From the NCBI GenBank assembly GCA_045577735.1, contig JAZNIY010000008.1:248001-312000 (forward strand): a DNA stretch of 64,000 nt. Reading direction: 5' to 3'. The notes under the pieces were generated by a model that saw only the letters and a list, made by a program, of their open reading frames with translations, had not been told where the DNA came from and ran no database searches. The DNA comes from Stercoripulliclostridium_A sp045577735 (GTDB lineage Bacteria; Bacillota; Clostridia; Christensenellales; DTU072). Shown here piece by piece: positions 14,286 to 23,355 of the stretch (the first letter of the stretch is position 1; each line of letters begins with the position of its first letter). The position numbers and the translations under genes are program-made.

Positions 14286-16433
14286 ATGGAGACAAGATTA
14301 GATGCACATTTGGTTGCTAAAACCAACGGAAAAGGTAACCCAAAACAAGAATATATATCCAATAAGATTCGTGTTACCGTTATCGCACCCGAACTTATAA
14401 GAGTGGAGTTTGACGACAGGAGCACTTTCCTTGATAGTGCTACGCAATCGGTGTGGTTCCGTGACCTTGGCGAATGTGAGTTTTCGCTAAGGTTCCTAGA
14501 CAAGCACATTGCCGTTAAGACCACTAAAGCCGAGTATTTCATTAATCGCAAGAAGAAGAGAATAGATTACGTTATTATTGACGGCAAGAACGTAAAAGCA
14601 AACAACAAGGACAACTTGAAGGGCACCTATCGCACCTTGGATATGACTCGTGGATACGCTCCCTTGGGGCTTGGCATAATCGGTAGAAACGGCGTTGCAG
14701 TAATAGAGGACAACTCCCTAATTCTTGCCGAGGACGGCGAATGTAAGGCTCGTCCCGAGGAAAAGGACCTCTACTGCTTTGCGACAAAGGAGCCACAAAG
14801 GGCACTCGACCTATTCTACAAAATCACGGGTGCACCTCCCATGGTACCAAGATACGCGCTAGGTAACTGGTGGTCCCGTTATCGTGCCTATACTCAACAA
14901 GAATATCTTGACCTTATGAATAAATTCATAGCGCGCGAAATACCCTTTACCGTTGCTACCATAGACATGGACTGGCACTGGGTTGACGTTGCAAAGCGTT
15001 TTGGATATACAACTTTCAAGGACAGTTACGTATGTCAACGCGGTTGGACGGGATACAGCTGGAATACCGAGCTCTTCCCCGACTACAAAGCCTTCCTCAA
15101 GGAGCTGAAGGACAAGAACTTGCACGTGACCGTAAACCTTCACCCTGCAAGTGGTGTTAGAAGTTTTGAAAACCAATACGAAGAGATGTGCAAGGAAATG
15201 GGCGTGGAGCCTAACGGCGAGCCGGTAAGATTCGACTGCACCGATCCCAAGTTCTTAAACGCATACTTCAAAGTTTTGCACAAGCCCTATGAAAGGGATG
15301 GCGTGGACTTTTGGTGGATAGACTGGCAACAAGGCAAGTGGAGTAAGCTCCCGGGACTAGATCCCCTTTGGGCATGTAACCACTACCACACCTTGGACAA
15401 CGCCAAAAACGGCAAGCGCCCCTTGATACTTTCGAGATACGCAGGCATTGGCTCGCACCGTTACCCCTTGGGCTTTAGCGGTGACGCTTGCATAGTTTGG
15501 AAGTCCCTCGATTTCCAACCCTACTTTACCTATAACGCATCTAACGTGGGCTATACCCATTGGTCGCACGATATAGGTGGTCACCATATGGGCAATGCCG
15601 AGAACGACGAGCTATATCTTCGCTGGGTACAATTTGGCGTATTCACTCCCATAATGAGATTGCACAGTAACAATATGGTAATGAGCAAGGAGCCTTGGAA
15701 CCATAAGACGGTAGAGGAAGAGGCAGTACAAGCCTTGCGCTTCCGTCACTCCTTTATACCTTACGTTTACACGGCGTACTACCAAAACTACAAGCACTCC
15801 GTGCCCATTTGTAAGCCTTTGTATTACGACTATCCCGACCTTGACGAGGCGTACAAGGTCAAGAACCAATATATGTTTGGCGAGGGCTTGATGGTGTGCC
15901 CCATAACCAGCAAGTGGGACAAGAATGGTATCAGTAAACGCGACATTTGGCTACCCGAAGGCGTTTGGACGGATATCTTTACCGGCGAAGTATTGGGTGG
16001 AGGACACCACACTATCACTAGGGACAAGAAGTCCATTCCCGTTTACGCAAAAGAGGGCGCGATCATACCATTCCAAGACGTAGAAGGCAACTTTAGCGGT
16101 AACCCCAAGAACTTGGTTTTGAACGTATACAACTCCGGTGATGGCTCCTATGCCTTGTACGAGGACGATGGCGAGAGCACTTCCTACCAAGAGGACAAGG
16201 GCGCGTTCACCAAGTTTGAATTAAAGGACAATACTTTTACTATAAATCCCGTTGAGGGCGATATATCTTTAGTGCCCGAAACACGCACCTATACAGTCTG
16301 CTTCGAGTTCGATATTGACGAGAGCGAAGTGCTGATTAATGGTGAAAAGGTAGAGGCTCAAAAGGCGGAAAACACCCTAATCATAGAAGGAGTTAAGGCA
16401 ACCGACAAGGTAGAAATAAGGATAAACCTATAA
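14286..16433 (+). CDS. Glycoside hydrolase family 31 (alpha-glucosidase/xylosidase type)
   Basis: 715 residues from the ATG after AGGGAG. An N-terminal beta-sandwich (to about 200) leads into the barrel. The nucleophile Asp346 lies in FWWIDWQQG and the acid Asp400 in FSGDACIVW. Further marks are VATIDMDWHWVD, THWSHDIGGH and FTPIMRLHS. C-terminal beta domains follow, ending near residue 715. There is no signal peptide, so it acts on imported oligosaccharides. Substrate is not readable: family 31 includes alpha-glucosidases, xylosidases and sulfoquinovosidases. The TAA stop overlaps the mfd start codon by one base (TAATG). Confidence 0.9.
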   Translation: METRLDAHLVAKTNGKGNPKQEYISNKIRVTVIAPELIRVEFDDRSTFLDSATQSVWFRDLGECEFSLRFLDKHIAVKTTKAEYFINRKKKRIDYVIIDGKNVKANNKDNLKGTYRTLDMTRGYAPLGLGIIGRNGVAVIEDNSLILAEDGECKARPEEKDLYCFATKEPQRALDLFYKITGAPPMVPRYALGNWWSRYRAYTQQEYLDLMNKFIAREIPFTVATIDMDWHWVDVAKRFGYTTFKDSYVCQRGWTGYSWNTELFPDYKAFLKELKDKNLHVTVNLHPASGVRSFENQYEEMCKEMGVEPNGEPVRFDCTDPKFLNAYFKVLHKPYERDGVDFWWIDWQQGKWSKLPGLDPLWACNHYHTLDNAKNGKRPLILSRYAGIGSHRYPLGFSGDACIVWKSLDFQPYFTYNASNVGYTHWSHDIGGHHMGNAENDELYLRWVQFGVFTPIMRLHSNNMVMSKEPWNHKTVEEEAVQALRFRHSFIPYVYTAYYQNYKHSVPICKPLYYDYPDLDEAYKVKNQYMFGEGLMVCPITSKWDKNGISKRDIWLPEGVWTDIFTGEVLGGGHHTITRDKKSIPVYAKEGAIIPFQDVEGNFSGNPKNLVLNVYNSGDGSYALYEDDGESTSYQEDKGAFTKFELKDNTFTINPVEGDISLVPETRTYTVCFEFDIDESEVLINGEKVEAQKAENTLIIEGVKATDKVEIRINL

Positions 16434-19400
16434 TGTTACCATCCCGCTTTTTCCCGGAGCGACTGGGGAAAGTCTACCAAAATTTAAAGAGCGCGCTGGA
16501 TAACGGTCAACAAACGGCCGTTTTCTACACGGCGCAAAACGCAAGGTACCATCTCGCTAGCACAGCGGGACACTTCTTCGTGTACGTTACGCCCGATAGG
16601 TTGTCTGCAAGGCAGGCTGTAAGCATACTTAACGAGTACGCAGAAGGCAAGGTCGTACTCATTCCAGAGCGTGACGATTTGCTCATTAACACCACCGTAA
16701 ATATTTCTCCCTCCATAGCTGACAGAACGCTCGCGCTTTCCGAAATTCTTTGTGGCGAAGCCGTTGGCGCGGTAATTTCTATAGATGGACTAATGCAATA
16801 TTTTCCTGCACCCTCCCTTTTTGAAAAGAGCATAACCTACCTCGAAAGGGGTATGGAAATAGATATTGACCTTCTTGCTGAGCGGTTAATTCAAGGGGGC
16901 TACACCTATGCCGAGCAAGTGCTTTCTCCCGGCGAGTTTGGCCGTAGGGGTGACGTGTTTGACGTTTGGAGCACGGGGGCAGAGCTTCCAACCAGAGTGG
17001 AGTTCTTTGGTGATGAAATAGAGTCGCTTCGCACCTTTGCGCCCGAAACGATGCTTTCCGTTAGAGAATTGGAAAGTATAATTATATCTCCAAAAAGTGA
17101 TATTTTAGTATCCCAAACTCTTGCAAAAGATGTTATTGCAAAGCTTGGTTCAATTAGGAAGAAGGGTGGCAAAAGGCTTAGTGAAATAATAGATTCCGTG
17201 TGTGCCCGCTTGGAACTAAACCCCTCCGACGCCTCTTTAATTTGGGCGCTTCCATTTGTAAAGAGGGAGTGCGCTACGCTAATAGATTACCTACCAAAGG
17301 ACGCCGTAATCGTACTTGACGAGCCCAAGGCTATTGACGACAAAGCGAAGCTTGGGCGCAACGCTCACGTTACCCGTGTTAAGTCCTTTATGGAAGCGGG
17401 CGAAGCTACCGAGTATCACAAGGATTCCCTAATGACAAGGGAGGAGTTATACGCCCGTTTTGAGGGTAGAACTATTCTAGGTTTCCAACAAATTACGGCA
17501 TCAAATCCCATTTTTGAGCCACAAGCAATTTTCAACGTCAAATCCTTGGCGCTCCCCAAGTATTCTTCCAACTATCCTGCCCTTGCAAACGACGTACGCA
17601 CGGCAACCATAAGTGGCACCCAAGTGCTTGTGTATTGTGGTAACGAGGGTGCTTGCAAATCGCTAAAAACCTTCTTCTACGAAAACGATATTGCGGTAAA
17701 GATTACTTCTGACCCAGAAGACAGTTATCCCGTGCTTTTAATACCCGAGAGGTTGTCCCGTGGCTTCAACTGTCCCAGTGCAAAGGTGATGTTGATTGGC
17801 ACGGATGACGTAATTAAGAAAGCAGAAGTCAAAAAGAAGTCGAACGAGAGAAAGCGCCAAGTGTTCGTTATGCCGGAAAAGGGCGATTACGTTGTGCACG
17901 AAAAGTACGGCATAGGTCTTTCCGAGGGATTAATGACTCTCACCACATCTCTTGGTACGAGGGACTATTTCTGCATATTATATCGCGGTGGAGACAAATT
18001 TTATCTACCCGTTGACCGTATGGACGAGGTGGACAAGTATACCGGTGGTGGCACGCCCGTACTTCACAAGATTGGTGGCAAGGAGTTCGAAAGGGTTAAG
18101 CAGAGGGTTAAGACTTCCATTAGGGAAATGGCTCTCGACCTCGTTAGATTGTACGAGAAGCGTTTGCGCCAAAAGGGACATAAGTATGCCCCCGATACCC
18201 CTTGGCAACAAGAACTTGAGGACGCATTCCCCTTTGATGAAACCGACGATCAACTTATTGCGATAAGCGAAATTAAAGAGGATATGGAAAGGGGCAAAAT
18301 TATGGACAGGCTACTTTGTGGTGACGTTGGTTTTGGTAAGACCGAGGTTGCCGTTAGAGCCATCTTCAAAACCATAATAGAGGGCAAGCAGGCAGTATTC
18401 CTTTCCCCCACTACAATACTTTGTCAACAGCACTATAACACTCTGCAAGAACGCTTCAAGCCCTTTGGCATAAAGATAGATATGCTGTCGCGTTTCGTGT
18501 CCCAAAGTGACATAAAGAGCGCACTAAAACGCATAGAAAAGGGCGAAACTAACGTTATTGTTGCAACGCACAGAATACTTGCGAAAGACGTTGTTTTCCA
18601 CGACCTGGGACTGCTTGTTCTTGACGAGGAGCAACGCTTTGGCGTGGAGCACAAGGAAAAGATTAAGGTGCTAAAAAACGACGTTAACGTGCTCTCTCTT
18701 TCCGCTACTCCCATTCCACGCACCTTGCACATGGCAATGAGTGGAATAAGGGACATTTCTACCTTGGAAACCCCACCGAAAAATAGGATCCCCGTAGAAA
18801 CCTACGTTGTGGAATGCACCGATGCTCTCATAAAAGATGCTTGCGAAAGGGAGGTCGCTAGGGGTGGACAGGTGTTCATTTTGTACAATCGCGTGCAGTC
18901 CATAGAGCGTTTCCACGCCGACGTTCAGGACCTTCTCGGCTCCTCCATAAGGGTGACTTACGCCCACGGACAAATGGAAGAGGGCGACCTTGCAAAGAGG
19001 CTAAAGGACTTTTACGACAAAGAGAGTGACGTTCTTATTGCGACTACAATTATTGAAAACGGCATAGATATCCCCGACGCTAACACCCTAATCGTCATAG
19101 ATTCCGACAAGCTTGGACTTGCAGAATTGTATCAACTTCGCGGTAGGGTAGGGCGTTCCAATACGCTGGCATACGCTTATTTTACGGTAAGAGAGGGCAA
19201 GGTGTTGACCGAAAACGCCGAAAAGCGCCTTGATGCTCTTTTCCGTTACACCGAACTGGGCAGTGGCTTCAAAATTGCAATGCAGGACCTAGAAATTCGT
19301 GGTGCCGGCAACGTGCTTGGCAAGGAGCAACACGGCAATATGGAAAAGGTGGGTTACGATATGTATTGCAAGCTCCTAAAAGAGTGTGTTGACGAGGTGC

Positions 19401-19873
19401 AAGGCAAGGCTCCCGTGAAGGAAAAGGAGATAGAAGTAAACGTGTCGGGCGATATGACGTTGCCCAAAGATTACGTCAAGGAAAACAGTGCGAGAGTATC
19501 ATTCTACAAGCGTTCGGCAACCATATCTTCCTACGAGGAATACGAGGCTTTCGCCAAGGAGATGAGGGATATTTACGGTGTTCTTCCGAGGAGTGTAGAA
19601 AACCTTATTAACGTAGGACTCATAAAGAATCTTGCAAGAAAGATAGGTGCCGTTAGGGTGGTCGCAACCGATGACGGAATGGGGCTTCACTTTGACGATA
19701 CCTCGCTTTTTGGCAACGAAGGTATATTTAGGGCGCTCTCGGAATTCAGTAAGGAAAGCATACTTTCTCCCACCAATCCTCCCGTAATTATCTTTGATAA
19801 TCGCAAAAAAACGGTGGAGAGCCGTATTGCCTTGCTACGCAATTTCCTCGTGACCGCTACATCTTGTGGTTAG
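16433..19873 (+). CDS. mfd: Transcription-repair coupling factor Mfd
   Basis: 1146 residues, normal for Mfd. The N-terminal UvrB-like region (FFPERLGKVYQNL to about 330) is followed by the RNA-polymerase-interacting domain (KGDYVVHEKYGIGLSEGL). The superfamily-2 translocase has Walker A GDVGFGKTEVA, the DEEQRFGVEHKE box, SATPIPRTLH and QLRGRVGRS. The C-terminal autoinhibitory D7 domain is also recognisable. Mfd removes stalled RNA polymerase at DNA lesions and recruits UvrA. There is no ribosome site of its own; translation is presumably coupled to the upstream GH31 gene. A foldase lipoprotein follows, as in other Firmicutes. Confidence 0.98.
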   Translation: MLPSRFFPERLGKVYQNLKSALDNGQQTAVFYTAQNARYHLASTAGHFFVYVTPDRLSARQAVSILNEYAEGKVVLIPERDDLLINTTVNISPSIADRTLALSEILCGEAVGAVISIDGLMQYFPAPSLFEKSITYLERGMEIDIDLLAERLIQGGYTYAEQVLSPGEFGRRGDVFDVWSTGAELPTRVEFFGDEIESLRTFAPETMLSVRELESIIISPKSDILVSQTLAKDVIAKLGSIRKKGGKRLSEIIDSVCARLELNPSDASLIWALPFVKRECATLIDYLPKDAVIVLDEPKAIDDKAKLGRNAHVTRVKSFMEAGEATEYHKDSLMTREELYARFEGRTILGFQQITASNPIFEPQAIFNVKSLALPKYSSNYPALANDVRTATISGTQVLVYCGNEGACKSLKTFFYENDIAVKITSDPEDSYPVLLIPERLSRGFNCPSAKVMLIGTDDVIKKAEVKKKSNERKRQVFVMPEKGDYVVHEKYGIGLSEGLMTLTTSLGTRDYFCILYRGGDKFYLPVDRMDEVDKYTGGGTPVLHKIGGKEFERVKQRVKTSIREMALDLVRLYEKRLRQKGHKYAPDTPWQQELEDAFPFDETDDQLIAISEIKEDMERGKIMDRLLCGDVGFGKTEVAVRAIFKTIIEGKQAVFLSPTTILCQQHYNTLQERFKPFGIKIDMLSRFVSQSDIKSALKRIEKGETNVIVATHRILAKDVVFHDLGLLVLDEEQRFGVEHKEKIKVLKNDVNVLSLSATPIPRTLHMAMSGIRDISTLETPPKNRIPVETYVVECTDALIKDACEREVARGGQVFILYNRVQSIERFHADVQDLLGSSIRVTYAHGQMEEGDLAKRLKDFYDKESDVLIATTIIENGIDIPDANTLIVIDSDKLGLAELYQLRGRVGRSNTLAYAYFTVREGKVLTENAEKRLDALFRYTELGSGFKIAMQDLEIRGAGNVLGKEQHGNMEKVGYDMYCKLLKECVDEVQGKAPVKEKEIEVNVSGDMTLPKDYVKENSARVSFYKRSATISSYEEYEAFAKEMRDIYGVLPRSVENLINVGLIKNLARKIGAVRVVATDDGMGLHFDDTSLFGNEGIFRALSEFSKESILSPTNPPVIIFDNRKKTVESRIALLRNFLVTATSCG

Positions 19874-19906
19874 TTTTCAGATTGCTTAAATTTTAGTTAT
19901 ATTTTC

Positions 19907-19935
19907 TTGTTTTTTATTTTTAGATATAGTATAAT
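19907..19935 (+). promoter_or_regulatory. Promoter of the lipoprotein gene
   Basis: TTGTTT (19907-19912), 17-bp spacer, TATAAT (19930-19935). Confidence 0.65.
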
Positions 19936-19983
19936 GCTAGTTGTATTTATAATTATAAAGAATTTAAGGAGTAAACCTTAATA

Positions 19984-22239
19984 ATGAAGAAAAGAATTAT
20001 TAGTATTTTTGCACTCGTTATCGTTGTAGCAATGGTTGCATCTCTTGCAGTCGGTTGTTCTTTCTTTAGAGAAAACGATTATCGTGTTGCTAACGAAACC
20101 TACGTAACCGTTAACCACAACGGCGTAACCCTTACCATTAGCTATAACGAGCTAATCGACTACTGCAACGGCAGTTCTCGTCTTTACAGCTACGTTAACT
20201 ATTACGGCCTAAGCATAGGGGAAGCATTGGACCTCTGCCTACAAGGTAAAATCCAAGCTACCTATCTACTAGCCGAACAAATGGGATATCTAACCGATGT
20301 AAGCAAGACTTCCCAAGCCCGTGTTGACGTTCTTGTTGGAAAGGGCGCAAAGGTTAAGGCAGAAGACGTTCTCACCTATGCAGAAAGATATCTTGCTAAC
20401 TTTATGGTAAACGATTCTATCAACACCTCTCTTGAAACCTTCATAGAAGAAGCAAAGGCTGACGAATGGACGAGAGAATACAAGAATATCGCTAGCGAAA
20501 ACGTAAAAGAAATCGTTCTTACCGAAGCAACCAAGGAATATCTAAACAAGTTCTTTGACGAAGGCAAAGGTTGCGTTATTGGTGCCGATCTTGATGAAAG
20601 CAAAGTAAAGGCACAAGTAGTATACGACGACGACACCAAGTCCAAAGAATTCGTAGTTCCCGCTGAAGGATACTCCGTTGCTTTCAGTAGCGAAAAGACC
20701 GACAACTATTCTGAACGTACCGAAGAAAAGAACTTCACCGTTAAGTTTACCGAAACCAAGGAAAACCAAGATGGTGAAATAGAAGAAATCGAACACACCT
20801 GCGAGTACGATTACACTTTGATATATCCTCGTGACGTTAAGGCAGAAGAGGAAGAAGAAACCGATTATAGCGTTGTTACCATCGACGAAGTTGACGTTAA
20901 CCGTTATGCAAAGGATAGCGATATCCCCGACACAGTAAAAAAGATTGCTGAGAAGCGCGACATTGAAGCTGAATACAACAAGCTTATCGCTGAGGGCGGT
21001 GACAAGTATGAAATCGAAGCATACCGTCAACTAATCGAAAACATGAAGAACAACAATCGTGATATGGCTTACTTCTACAAGAGCCAATACGAATCACAAG
21101 TTAACTCTGCATTCAACGCTGAAGTTTATATGAAGGCAGACGCTAACTTTGCTTCCAGAACCGACGTTGATGCTCGCATCGTTGAAGAATTCAAGTATCT
21201 TTACAACAACCAAAAGAACGGTTACCACGGCAAGGACGCTGACGAAGCAAAATCAGCATTCGTTTCCGCCATCTCTTCCACCGGTACCGGTATGGATACC
21301 CTTTACTATCGTCCCGAAGTAGTAGACCTCGACCAATACTTCTTCGTAAAACAAGTTCTCTTCAAGTTCAATAGCGAAGTAGTTACCTTCCTAGAAACCC
21401 TACGTAACGACAAAGAAGCACTAGAAGAAGCATGCGAATACTTTATGAATACCGAAAAGGTTCTTGCTTCCAACCCCGATTACGATGCAGATTTCGATTG
21501 CCCCAAGCATGAACTAATGGAAGACGGTGCATCCTGTGCACACGGCGAAAACGCAGGGCTATGCCCCTCTATCGCATTTGCTGAAAGCGAAGAAACCATC
21601 ATTAGCGTTATCGATAGACTAGAAGGCGAACTTGACGCTCTCTATGCTGAACAAAAGTATGCTGAAGCATACGATCTCTTCGAGAAGTATTTGTACTCCT
21701 ACTGTGACGATGCCGGTTCATTCAACGCTGACTGGGGTTATCTAATCGCTCCCGACAAGAAGGACAACAGCTGGGTAGAAAACTTCACCAACCTTGCAAA
21801 ATCCGTTTATGGTTACAACACGAACGTTGGTAACGCATTCGTAGCTGACGGCGAAATTGGCATTGGTTACACCTACTCCCTAAGTGGCAACGCAAGTAGC
21901 GACTATGCAGGCGTTACCGTTATGACCGTCTCCAAAACTCCTTTCATCGACGAACTCGGCGACGAACTGGTATTTGCTGACGATACTGCTATTCTTACCC
22001 ACCTAAAGTCCACCTACAACGGCAAGGGCGTATCTCTCTACGATACCCTCAAGAAGAACATCCGTGACGAGGACAGAAGCATTGCTTACAACGATTACAT
22101 CAAGATCGTTCCTCAAGACATCTATGAACGCGATGAAGAAAACAACAAGATTACCGTTAACAAGGACTATAAAGACGTTATCGAAATTAACGTAAGAAAG
22201 CTCAAGAAGAACATTTACGACGAATATCTTGGCAAATAG
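19984..22239 (+). CDS. SurA/PrsA-like lipoprotein, putative peptidyl-prolyl isomerase
   Basis: 751 residues. The signal peptide ends in the lipobox LAVGC (Cys25), so it should be anchored outside the membrane. Residues 40-115 look like the SurA N-terminal chaperone domain (NELIDYCNGSSRLYSYVNYYGLSIGEALDLCL). Near the C-terminus, FNADWGYLIAPDKKDNSWVENF followed by a tyrosine-rich stretch and GVTVMTVSK resembles a divergent parvulin domain. The middle is long, acidic and repeat-free. The role is probably folding of exported proteins. Placement after mfd is the usual position of PrsA-like genes. It is more than twice the length of PrsA. Confidence 0.72.
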   Translation: MKKRIISIFALVIVVAMVASLAVGCSFFRENDYRVANETYVTVNHNGVTLTISYNELIDYCNGSSRLYSYVNYYGLSIGEALDLCLQGKIQATYLLAEQMGYLTDVSKTSQARVDVLVGKGAKVKAEDVLTYAERYLANFMVNDSINTSLETFIEEAKADEWTREYKNIASENVKEIVLTEATKEYLNKFFDEGKGCVIGADLDESKVKAQVVYDDDTKSKEFVVPAEGYSVAFSSEKTDNYSERTEEKNFTVKFTETKENQDGEIEEIEHTCEYDYTLIYPRDVKAEEEEETDYSVVTIDEVDVNRYAKDSDIPDTVKKIAEKRDIEAEYNKLIAEGGDKYEIEAYRQLIENMKNNNRDMAYFYKSQYESQVNSAFNAEVYMKADANFASRTDVDARIVEEFKYLYNNQKNGYHGKDADEAKSAFVSAISSTGTGMDTLYYRPEVVDLDQYFFVKQVLFKFNSEVVTFLETLRNDKEALEEACEYFMNTEKVLASNPDYDADFDCPKHELMEDGASCAHGENAGLCPSIAFAESEETIISVIDRLEGELDALYAEQKYAEAYDLFEKYLYSYCDDAGSFNADWGYLIAPDKKDNSWVENFTNLAKSVYGYNTNVGNAFVADGEIGIGYTYSLSGNASSDYAGVTVMTVSKTPFIDELGDELVFADDTAILTHLKSTYNGKGVSLYDTLKKNIRDEDRSIAYNDYIKIVPQDIYERDEENNKITVNKDYKDVIEINVRKLKKNIYDEYLGK

Positions 22240-22246
22240 GAGTAAT

Positions 22247-22441
22247 ATGGAAAGAACTAACAAAGATTTACAAGCAAGACTAGACCTTGAAAAATGGGTT
22301 GCGAGCGAACAAGCAGGTTACGACCTTTGTGGCTCCTATCCCCATTGCGCTCACTGCAGAATGCAAGAAGAATATGAATTCACTTGCGCAAGAGCAGTTA
22401 GAAGAATGATTATCGCAAACAGAAAATCACTCAAAAAATAA
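22247..22441 (+). CDS. Small cysteine-rich protein (64 aa)
   Basis: The ATG follows AGGAGTAAT, 7 bases after the lipoprotein stop, so the two are co-transcribed. The core YDLCGSYPHCAHCRMQEEYEFTCARA holds Cys-x5-Cys-x2-Cys and a fourth Cys with adjacent His, a likely small zinc site. The termini are basic. I recognise no named family; spacing resembles zinc-ribbon-like mini-proteins. A terminator follows at once. Confidence 0.7.
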   Translation: MERTNKDLQARLDLEKWVASEQAGYDLCGSYPHCAHCRMQEEYEFTCARAVRRMIIANRKSLKK

Positions 22442-22451
22442 CAACCTTGAA

Positions 22452-22479
22452 AACCCGCTTAACTGCGGGCTTTTCTTTT
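22452..22479 (+). terminator. Terminator after the Cys-rich protein
   Basis: CCCGC-TTAACT-GCGGG stem followed by TTTTCTTTT, 4-5 bases before the next start codon. Confidence 0.8.
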
Positions 22480-22483
22480 AGAC

Positions 22484-23293
22484 ATGCCGTACCAAAACAT
22501 CAACCTAATACCGATATATATCGCGCTGGGCGTGGGTGTTGCCCTCGTTGTACTAGCTCTTTGGAAAAGAGTGTTGACCATTCCGGCAACGGTGTCTGCA
22601 TTCTTCATCCTATTGCTTTCGGCTCTCTTTACCTCCTACTCGGGACTGACTATCTTTGCCGTATCCTTCGTGCTTTCAGCAGTCCTCGGGCTAATTAAAA
22701 AGGAAAAGAGGAAGGAAAGGGAGGAAGGGCTCTATCCACACGTAGGGGCAAGAGGCATCGTGCAAGTGCTGTCTAACGGCTTACCGGCACTGCTTTACGG
22801 TGCCGTATACTTTGGAACGGGGCTCAAACCATTTTTGGTTGCCAGCGTGGTTACCGTCACGGCAGGCGTTGCCGACAGCTTTGCAAGCGACCTCGGCATA
22901 GTAGGGGAAGGTAGGGTGGTAAGCATACTTACCTTTAAGGAAGTACAACGTGGCATGAGTGGTGGCGTATCCCTATTGGGCACGTTCTCTGCGCTAGGCG
23001 TTTCTACGGTCCTTTCCGTGCTCCTTTTCTCCGTAGGAGAAGTTGGTATCCACGGACTATGGATAATAACGCTCTCAGCCTTCCTGGGAACCCTTATAGA
23101 CAGCCTTTTGGGTGCCGGTGTACAAAGAGCCTATAAGTGCAAAATATGTGGCAAAATGACGGAAAGAAAGAGCCACTGCGATACGCCGACCGAACACGTA
23201 AAAGGGCTAAAGATTGTGGACAACAACGTTGTCAACGCACTAAGCCTTATGGTCGCAGGCGCCATTGCATTAGCCCTTTGTTTTACTATTTAA
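22484..23293 (+). CDS. DUF92/TMEM19-family integral membrane protein
   Basis: 269 residues with about seven membrane segments. Family marks are the GARGIVQVLSNGLPALLYG segment, VTAGVADSFASDLG (with the conserved Asp pair), FKEVQRGMSGGVSLLGT and the end region GTLIDSLLGAGVQ. Relatives include plant VTE6 (phytyl-phosphate kinase), so a prenyl-phosphate kinase activity is possible but unproven for bacteria. A CxxC pair (YKCKICGKMTE) lies in the last loop. No ribosome site is visible before the ATG, which comes directly after a terminator, so the start is uncertain. Confidence 0.85.
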   Translation: MPYQNINLIPIYIALGVGVALVVLALWKRVLTIPATVSAFFILLLSALFTSYSGLTIFAVSFVLSAVLGLIKKEKRKEREEGLYPHVGARGIVQVLSNGLPALLYGAVYFGTGLKPFLVASVVTVTAGVADSFASDLGIVGEGRVVSILTFKEVQRGMSGGVSLLGTFSALGVSTVLSVLLFSVGEVGIHGLWIITLSAFLGTLIDSLLGAGVQRAYKCKICGKMTERKSHCDTPTEHVKGLKIVDNNVVNALSLMVAGAIALALCFTI

Positions 23294-23323
23294 TTGACAC
23301 GAGCGCGCGCGTAGCGTTACAAT
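23294..23323 (+). promoter_or_regulatory. CG-tract promoter of guaA
   Basis: TTGACA (23294-23299) begins right after the upstream stop codon. The 18-bp spacer contains GCGCGCGCG, and TACAAT follows (23318-23323). Confidence 0.85.
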
Positions 23324-23355
23324 AAATCAAACCGATTTTTAAGGAGTGGAAAACA

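Noticed and set aside
22447..22698. Alternative frame overlapping the terminator and the DUF92 start
   Set aside because: It begins inside the terminator hairpin and overlaps a clear membrane-protein family in another frame.
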